Shown here piece after piece: positions 57,623-64,000 of a DNA stretch of 64,000 bases (position 1 is its first letter; each line of letters opens with the position of its first letter). The DNA is from Clonostachys chloroleuca (taxonomy: Eukaryota > Ascomycota > Sordariomycetes > Hypocreales > Bionectriaceae): NCBI GenBank assembly GCA_037952775.1, contig JBANAY010000004.1, forward strand, positions 11,470,001 through 11,534,000, written 5' to 3'. Both the position numbers and the translations under genes were made by a program. Below the pieces are notes generated by a model, which did not search any database, was not told the origin of the DNA, and saw only the letters and a program-made list of their open reading frames with translations.

Positions 57623-60619
57623 ATGAGCGATCCACCGCCCGCCACTGCCCCGCCGGCAGACCCCTCTGTCCAGTCCGATCTCGTAGAGCTCTCGACCCCG
57701 TATACGTTAACGAGGGCGCTAATTGCCCGTCGCAAGGAATATGTTCGGCCGCGCAGTGTCAGGATCAAGATTGGGACGTGGAATGTGGCTGCATGCCCAG
57801 GGACCGACAAGGACCTCGCCACCTGGTTCTTGGATAACGAGGGCATTGATAAGGACCTGAACGTTCTCGACCTCTCACAGGCTACCGCTGTTAGGGAATC
57901 GCGTACCCAGAGAGCTGAGGTTGGGCTGTACGTACTGGGTCTTCAGGAGGTGGTCGATCTGAACATGACTAAGGAGTACATGGCTCGCGCAGTGTATACC
58001 GACAAGTCTGCGACCATCAAGTGGCAGGCGGCGATAGAAGCGGCGCTGCCCAAGGGGTATGAGCTTGTTGTCTCTGAGCAGATGTTTGGTATACTGCTTC
58101 TCATCTACGCCAGCTCTGAAATCGCACCGACCATCACCAATGTGAGCACGAAGCAGGTTGGCACAGGACTAGGGGGCTGGTTCACCAACAAGGGCGCCAT
58201 TTCCACCCGACTCGTTATTGGAGAGACAACAAGCTTGGTGTTTTTGAATAGTCATCTCGCTAGTGGCGTGACGCCTGCCAACCTGGAAAGACGGTGCGCA
58301 GATGCTGCGCAGATTGTTCAAAAGACCCAATTCGACCCCATCGTGACGTCTGGGGTCAAGGAAGATGTTGGCGATAGTATCGGTGATGAAGACTTTGTGT
58401 TTTGGTTTGGTGATCTCAACTACCGGCTTGATGGCTTACCAGGGGATGATATCAGGAGGATTCTAACCCTCCACGCTAGAGGAGAGTATGCCCCGGCAGA
58501 TGATAGGGATGATATCTCGGCGCCAGAAGGGGAGGGCATAATCATCATCGGGGACTCAGACACTGAGGATGATGCGACTACGGTAGCTTCATCGCAGCCA
58601 TCGAGGAATCCTAGTTTCGAGAATCCCAGCTTCGAGCCATCTCCTACGCTTCCCGACCCCGATGATTTCGCGGAGGACCCGAGCCAAGATCCCACTTCAC
58701 TGCAGGCAACACTGAACTCCCTCCTTCCGCATGACCAGCTCGCAAAAATGATCAGGAGTAAAAAAGCGTTTCACGACGGCTGGAGAGAGGGGCCAATCTC
58801 GTTTCTTCCCACCTATAAATACGACTTAGGCACAGTAGGATTATTTGACACGAGCGAGAAGCAGAGGGCACCAAGTTGGTGTGACCGTGTGTTGTATCGA
58901 ACGCGCCGAGACAAAGCAGCATACGACAAGAAGGCAGCCGAGGAAAAGGAGGTCGAGAAAAAGGATGCAGAGATGAAGAGAAGGGGTATTGAGGATGATG
59001 AAGACGTCCTTTTCACGTATGACCCCGATGCCGATGGAGAAGACGTTGCCCCTGAACCAGCAGAAGATATCGTTCCTGCAGACAAGTTTTCAACTGCCGG
59101 ATATGATGAATACGATGAGTACGACGAGAATGAGGATGGCGAGGGCGGCGACCCTACCGACCCTATTACTCTGGAATTTTACACCTCACACCAGCGCATC
59201 ACTTCCTCGGATCACAAACCAGTCAGCGCTAGCTTCTCCATCCAGTATGATGCCGTAGTCCCCGAGCTCAAAGCTTTCATACATTCCGAAGTAGCCAGAG
59301 AATTAGACCGCGCTGAGAACGAGGGTCGCCCGAGTATCACGGTCGTGGCCGAAACCCAAGATTCGGGTGAGAATGTTGTCGACATGGGTGACATCCAATA
59401 TCTCGAAAGTAAGACCCGCTATATGACCATCGCCAATACGGGAGGCGTGCCGGCAACTTTCTCCTTTGTGGACAACCCTCATGGTGTTGATGAGAACGCC
59501 GAGAGTGCGCCAAAGCCTTCCTCTAAGTGGCTGACAACCGCCTTTGCGAGGTCAGACCACACCGGGCATGCTGATACCAGCGGCGAGCCTCTTGCCAAGT
59601 CTGTGACCCTGGAGCCTGGAGAGACCATCTTCGCCCTCTTGACGGTCCATGTGAAATCCAACGGCGTCGTTCGCGATTTGAATAGCGGGAAGGCAACCAT
59701 CGAAGAGGTCCTTATCATGCGCGTTGAGGATGGAAAAGACCATTTCATTACCGTTCGAGGCGACTGGCTACCGTCGTGCTTCGGCAGGTCTGTTGATGAA
59801 CTCATCCGCGTCCCAGACGGTGGAATTCGGAGTTTTGTTAGAGAGTGGCACATAAAGGGCTCTATTCCCATGGACGCCGAACAGAAGTTCTCAGCACCCA
59901 AGGAGCTTTTCAATATCATCGCCGCTATGGAAAGTCTCACTGAGCGATGCATTGCTGATGCGGCAATGCTGGAATATATGAAGATCCCCAAAGACCCCGG
60001 CTGGCCTTTGGATCCACTCACATGGACCGCTTCCAACGATGTCCTGGAACCTCTCCTGGCTGGTCTTGCTGAGGCACTTGACACAGACAAACCCCTTCTG
60101 CAGACGTTCCCCATCGAGATTCCATCGTCGCATAAACTGGAGGCTCTCTCATCGATATTGGTCAGGTTTATCTCCTCTCTCACAGACGGGCTGGTCCCAA
60201 AATTCCTGTGGATCGGGCTGGCCCCCGTCCTCCCAGCAACTTTACCTCCTAAAATCTCCGATATCAAGACCCAGATCCTCGACTGCCTCACTGTCTCTCC
60301 GACACACAACATCTCCTTCGTCTTCCTCACCACAGCTCTCGCTCGCATCTCGGCTGAGCTGAACCCAGTCAACAAGTCACAAGCACCTGCAAACACTCTG
60401 CAGCGCAGATTTAGCTTGCGCAGACAGCCCTCAACAGCTGTAGCCGCTGGCTTAGAAGCGCGCAGAAAACGTCGCGCAACCGAGAAGCGATTTGCCGAGA
60501 TCCTTGCGCCCCGGGTCTGCAGAACCGGCATGGACAGTTCGCAGAAGGATAAAGTGACAAGAGAAAAGGAGAGGATTATGTTGGAGGCGTGTATCCGCCC
60601 AGACGAAGAATCGAGCTAG
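57623..60619 (+). CDS. Inositol polyphosphate 5-phosphatase (OCRL/INPP5B-like) with ASH and RhoGAP-like domains
   Basis: A single intronless exon encodes 998 residues. The 5-phosphatase domain hydrolyses the 5-phosphate of PI(4,5)P2 and related lipids. Motifs in order are GTWNVAACPG (near 51), LGLQEVVDL, WFTNKGAIS, FLNSHLASG, WFGDLNYRLDG, RAPSWCDRVLY and TSSDHKPVSASF. Two extra segments interrupt the core: an acidic/Ser-rich one after NYRLDG (residues about 295-355) and a Lys/Glu-rich acidic one after the WCDR motif (about 430-505). Next comes an ASH (OCRL) domain (RYMTIANTGGVPATFSFVDN) and a C-terminal RhoGAP-like fold (SLTERCIADAAMLEYM, VRFISSLTDGLVPKFLW). The catalytic Arg finger of active RhoGAPs was not identified. 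Such proteins act in endosome and membrane traffic. Confidence 0.93.
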   Translation: MSDPPPATAPPADPSVQSDLVELSTPYTLTRALIARRKEYVRPRSVRIKIGTWNVAACPGTDKDLATWFLDNEGIDKDLNVLDLSQATAVRESRTQRAEVGLYVLGLQEVVDLNMTKEYMARAVYTDKSATIKWQAAIEAALPKGYELVVSEQMFGILLLIYASSEIAPTITNVSTKQVGTGLGGWFTNKGAISTRLVIGETTSLVFLNSHLASGVTPANLERRCADAAQIVQKTQFDPIVTSGVKEDVGDSIGDEDFVFWFGDLNYRLDGLPGDDIRRILTLHARGEYAPADDRDDISAPEGEGIIIIGDSDTEDDATTVASSQPSRNPSFENPSFEPSPTLPDPDDFAEDPSQDPTSLQATLNSLLPHDQLAKMIRSKKAFHDGWREGPISFLPTYKYDLGTVGLFDTSEKQRAPSWCDRVLYRTRRDKAAYDKKAAEEKEVEKKDAEMKRRGIEDDEDVLFTYDPDADGEDVAPEPAEDIVPADKFSTAGYDEYDEYDENEDGEGGDPTDPITLEFYTSHQRITSSDHKPVSASFSIQYDAVVPELKAFIHSEVARELDRAENEGRPSITVVAETQDSGENVVDMGDIQYLESKTRYMTIANTGGVPATFSFVDNPHGVDENAESAPKPSSKWLTTAFARSDHTGHADTSGEPLAKSVTLEPGETIFALLTVHVKSNGVVRDLNSGKATIEEVLIMRVEDGKDHFITVRGDWLPSCFGRSVDELIRVPDGGIRSFVREWHIKGSIPMDAEQKFSAPKELFNIIAAMESLTERCIADAAMLEYMKIPKDPGWPLDPLTWTASNDVLEPLLAGLAEALDTDKPLLQTFPIEIPSSHKLEALSSILVRFISSLTDGLVPKFLWIGLAPVLPATLPPKISDIKTQILDCLTVSPTHNISFVFLTTALARISAELNPVNKSQAPANTLQRRFSLRRQPSTAVAAGLEARRKRRATEKRFAEILAPRVCRTGMDSSQKDKVTREKERIMLEACIRPDEESS

Positions 60620-61127
60620 GCGCTCGGAAAGGGGCGAAGATGGCTCAAACCGGGAACGACAGATTGGTGAGCATCTAACCTGCTCCTCTGTCCCTCTTCC
60701 TTCCTGTGTGTTTTTTTGTAGGTCTTGTTCGATATTCCTTTCGGATTATGGATACCCTGTTTGTTTGCATTATGATAGACCTGTTTCCTCCCCCTAGGTA
60801 CTCTCATATGTTATATAGAGGGGGGAGGATTGGCGTTGCATGAGACGTTAGGAAAAATCCATCGCCGACAGGCGGTATTCTTTGGATTAGGTTATTGGTT
60901 CGTCACCGGAAGGGACAGGCTAGAGAAGAAGTTATGTAGAAAAGATTCAATGGATACAAAGATTATGATATGCCTCTTTGGCTTGGACATCAAATTGCGG
61001 GAGGTTAATACGAGAACCCAATCTCCTGGCATTCTCCACCCGAGATCTAACAGCAAATTACGTCGCAGAGAGAATACGACATATCTCTATCTTCTTTGGC
61101 GGCAACTCTCACCCCTGTAGACCCTAT
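60620..61127. other. Convergent 3' intergenic region
   Basis: About 500 bp between the stop codons of the 5-phosphatase and MFS genes. No coding signal was seen. Confidence 0.55.
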
Positions 61128-62967
61128 TCACATATGGAACCGGAATCGTGGATGGTCCCATCCCAGGAGCATCTCGTGCTCCGTCCTGGATACGCCGGGT
61201 GGTAGATCCTGCAGCCGGTGATCCCGACCTCCCCGTTCCCGACGGGCATTTTCCCTGCGCATCCACCAGAGACTCGCCACCCCTACCAGGAGAAGACATG
61301 CGTTGAAAGCGATATTGATAGAATGGCCCTCGACGTACCTAGCGTTATGAACAGTCAGTATTTCCATATCAACAGCTCATTCCAGAAAAGGGGGACGTTA
61401 CCGCGGAGCGCTGGTCTTGATGTAAGCGTAGCTAGCGAGGAACGCGGCAAAGTTGCCCACGCCGATGACGAAGCCGAGGGAGATGGCGCGCACGTAGTGC
61501 GGGTTGGCGTTGACGCACAGCCAGCTCATGGCGAGGGGGGTCGAGGCCGAGACGCCCGCGCCGGCGAGGAACGTGCCTGCGTACTGCAGGGGCTTCACGA
61601 TGATCGGCTCCCCCGCTGCGCGTCAGTGCCGCCTGCGAAGCTGCCGATGAGGAGGAAGAGGAAGCCCAGTGTGGCTAGGCAGGCTGAGACCATGAGAGGC
61701 AGGGCGACGCGGCGGGAGCGCTGCGAGTATTGAGTTATGCAGATGGTGTATAGGAAGGCGAAGATGTTGGGGGGCACGGTCATGAGCGGGTTCCTGACGC
61801 CGGTGAAGCCCATCTCGACGAGGAGGGTGGGCACGAAGAGGTTGTAGGCGTATATCGACTCGACGGTGAAGAAGCAGCCGAGAGTCATGAACAGGTTGAC
61901 GGGGTGAAGCACTGCGCGTTTCCAGGTTGACTTGTGAATCCGGTCGGTTGAGCTTGCACCGATGATGGTGGCGGGTATATCGAGGGTTGTGGAGAATCTG
62001 ATGGTGGTTACTGTTTCGTTCCGGGCTGCTTCTGGATGCGTGCTGTTGCGTCGTGATTTTGGGATATCTGAATTGCTGCTGCTGTTGCTTGGTACGAAGG
62101 CGATGCGTCGGGCAAAGGACCGGTGATCGAGGAGAATCATGCGGGCTTTGGCAGCGATCTTCTCCTCGCCTGTCAGGAATGAAGCCGTGGCTGGTGTATC
62201 GGGCATGACAAAGTACGCAATGATGCTGACTACGACGGTCAGGGCCCCTCGATGAAGAAGATCCATGGCCATCGGGAGTAGGAGCCGGCCTGGATTCTTG
62301 AGAGGCCACCAGCCAGGAGACCACCTAAAGAACCGGAGAGTGGCATGCTGCTGAGGAGAATGCCGATCCGGGACACGATCTCATCGTTGGTGTAGAAGAA
62401 GCCGAGCCAGAGGAGAACACCGCCAAGAAAACCAGCTTCTGCGGCGCCGACTGCGGCTCTCGAGGCGCAGAGGCCGGCAAAGTTGGTAACGAAGCCCGAG
62501 CAGAGAGTGGCTATTCCCCATGTGACCATCAGAGCAGGGAGAAAGGTGCCTCCCCCGATTCTGCGCAAGAGGATGTTGGCCGGGATATTTAGGAGGATGT
62601 AAAAGGCAAAGAAAACGGCAAGTGACGCATTGAATTGGGAGCTTTGGAGTCCGAGGTCCTGCTCCAGCCCGTTGACCCGAGCGAGCGCAATGTTGGAACG
62701 GTCGAGCCAGAATATAGTGTAGGTAAGGAAGACTAAGGGAATGATACGGACGTCGTATTTGCGCACGACAATCTTGCTGAGGCTGTCTAGGTGGGATCGG
62801 CTCCAATCTGCGCCATGTTAGCTGATGAAAGTAGTAGTCGTAGAACCTTGATTACTGTTTGGATATGCTACAGTTGCTGGCGTGGAAGTAGAAGAGCTGT
62901 TCCATCTGGAGAACATTCTGGCAAAGGCCTTTGAAACAGTCTGTGGTAGAGGTCGAGAAGTATCCAT
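61128..62967 (-). CDS. MFS transporter, Dal5/allantoate permease-like (two frame breaks)
   Basis: Exons are about 62967-62847, 62807-61402 and 61338-61128. The protein belongs to the anion:cation symporter branch of MFS proteins that import carboxylates or ureides; the substrate cannot be told here. Key segments are RKYDVRIIPLVFLTYTIFWLDRSNI, LLNIPANILLRRIGGGTFLPALM, WPWIFFIEG, ALTVVVSIIAYFVMPDTP, FVPTLLVEMGFTGV and FVIGVGNFAAFLASYAYI, so 12 membrane segments are expected. The frame breaks at 62245-62248 (C4) and 61610-61614 (C5). One extra base at each restores a continuous frame of about 579 residues. Both fit homopolymer under-calls. An ATG at 62916 is an alternative start. The final exon encodes a cytosolic tail. 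Confidence 0.85.
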
Positions 62968-64000
62968 GAGTTGGATGCTTGTTTCCGGCTCAAACTTGTA
63001 TGTCCAGACGTTGAACTAACAGCGGAAATAGGTTATGAAGGTTAATGACTAAGAGGGAAGAGATATCATGTTTGCTATTGACGTTTAGTATATGAGGGGA
63101 TCGTCTTTTTGGACAAAGTCGAGAAAGAAGAGCTCCGGGACAGGAGGAAGAACATGGATTCAGATAAGCAAACTTAAGCCATGGGGTAGAACAAGGAGCT
63201 GTATGAGGCTTGCGGCTGGCCCTATCGTATATAGTTTTCGTTTACGAGGAGAGCACAAGACTAGATCTCCCGAGAGCCTGTCGTATCCCGACGGAATTAC
63301 ATGTTTGACGAGCGCCACGAGGCATTATGGTTCACTTGCCGGCGAGACAGTTTAAGGCTTCGTGAAAGGAACTCTGAGACAGTTAGACAGATACACTGGC
63401 CTCCCAGACAAGTAGGTGACAGGAGAAGCGAGATATACAATGGAAGAGGAGCTATGAATAGCCTCCTTTCTACGATGAATAGTAACTGTCGGTAGTATAA
63501 ACCGAAATGAAGTAACAACATCTCTTATGTATACATTATTGTCCCTCAATAATCTGAGAATACTGGCCACAGACTCGAAAACAAGTAGCCTGATGTTTGG
63601 GTGTTTCGATTCCAATGACACCTAGTTACCGGACTAGAATACATGTGTGTAACACTTGCGCGAGGCGAGGGAGAATAATGGACACTTGTACGTGGAAGAG
63701 GAATTTGGACTTGCCATACGTGAATTGGGCTTATTTGAGCGTACAATGTATAAGAACAACCTGACATTGGTCATGCCTATAATAATTGGCTGTTGTTACA
63801 CCCAGGTGGGATTTTGCTTGTGTGGGTACAACTTGGGAACTCATGCCCAGCCCAACTCCCCAAAATACGCATACTCCAGGCAAGAACTCAATAGATGGAG
63901 ACCTCCTCTCCATTCATTGTTATTGGGGAATTTTGATCGAGAATGATCTCACGTGAGAACATGGGGTTAGTCTGTGATCATAGCTGACGCGACATTCCTG
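62968..64000. other. Right-edge intergenic region
   Basis: This contains the upstream region of the MFS gene and about 1 kb without supported genes, RNAs or repeats. Confidence 0.5.

Overview
The window is nuclear DNA of a filamentous ascomycete (Pezizomycotina, probably Sordariomycetes). The evidence is many short introns (about 50-80 bp) with GTATGT/GTAAGT donors, CTAAC-like branch points and CAG/TAG acceptors, single-gene transcription units on both strands, and fungal-specific families (HET domain, fungal ankyrin proteins, Rvs161, Sec72, Grr1, Nsa2). No rRNA, tRNA, CRISPR array or intact transposon was recognised. Exon ends below were worked out by hand from splice signals and protein frames.

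Layout. The left edge (1-2.7 kb) holds the 3' part of a C2H2 zinc-finger gene and the ribosome-biogenesis gene NSA2. From 3.9 to 18.8 kb lies an accessory island: an unrecognised 295-residue gene with a TATA box, a HET-domain gene, two divergently transcribed paralogous kinase-like genes, an ankyrin-repeat gene carrying two in-frame stops, and a phospholipase D-fold gene. AT-rich gene-free stretches interrupt its left half. From 20 kb on, housekeeping genes alternate with gene-poor stretches: AP-2 mu; two small Cys-rich proteins in tandem (24-26 kb); a 113-residue orphan; SEC72; RPL16; a membrane-anchored UBL-BAG Hsp70 cofactor; a CPYC glutaredoxin; an AIM18/AIM46-like mitochondrial protein; GRR1; an ammonium transporter; peptidyl-tRNA hydrolase; RVS161; DCP1; an OCRL-like 5-phosphatase; and a Dal5-like MFS permease.

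How the genes relate. Several act in endocytosis and membrane traffic (AP-2 mu, Rvs161, 5-phosphatase), in translation or ribosome assembly (NSA2, RPL16, PTH), and in nutrient response (GRR1, ammonium transporter, MFS permease). They are not arranged as one pathway. The 6-19 kb island has the make-up of a fungal self/non-self or cell-death locus.

A technical pattern runs through the window. In at least five genes the frame breaks can each be repaired by adding one base at or beside a short homopolymer. One of these genes is the conserved AP-2 mu. This looks like systematic homopolymer under-calling in the source assembly, so most apparent frameshifts here should not be read as pseudogenization. 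The two in-frame TAG codons of the ankyrin gene are a different matter.
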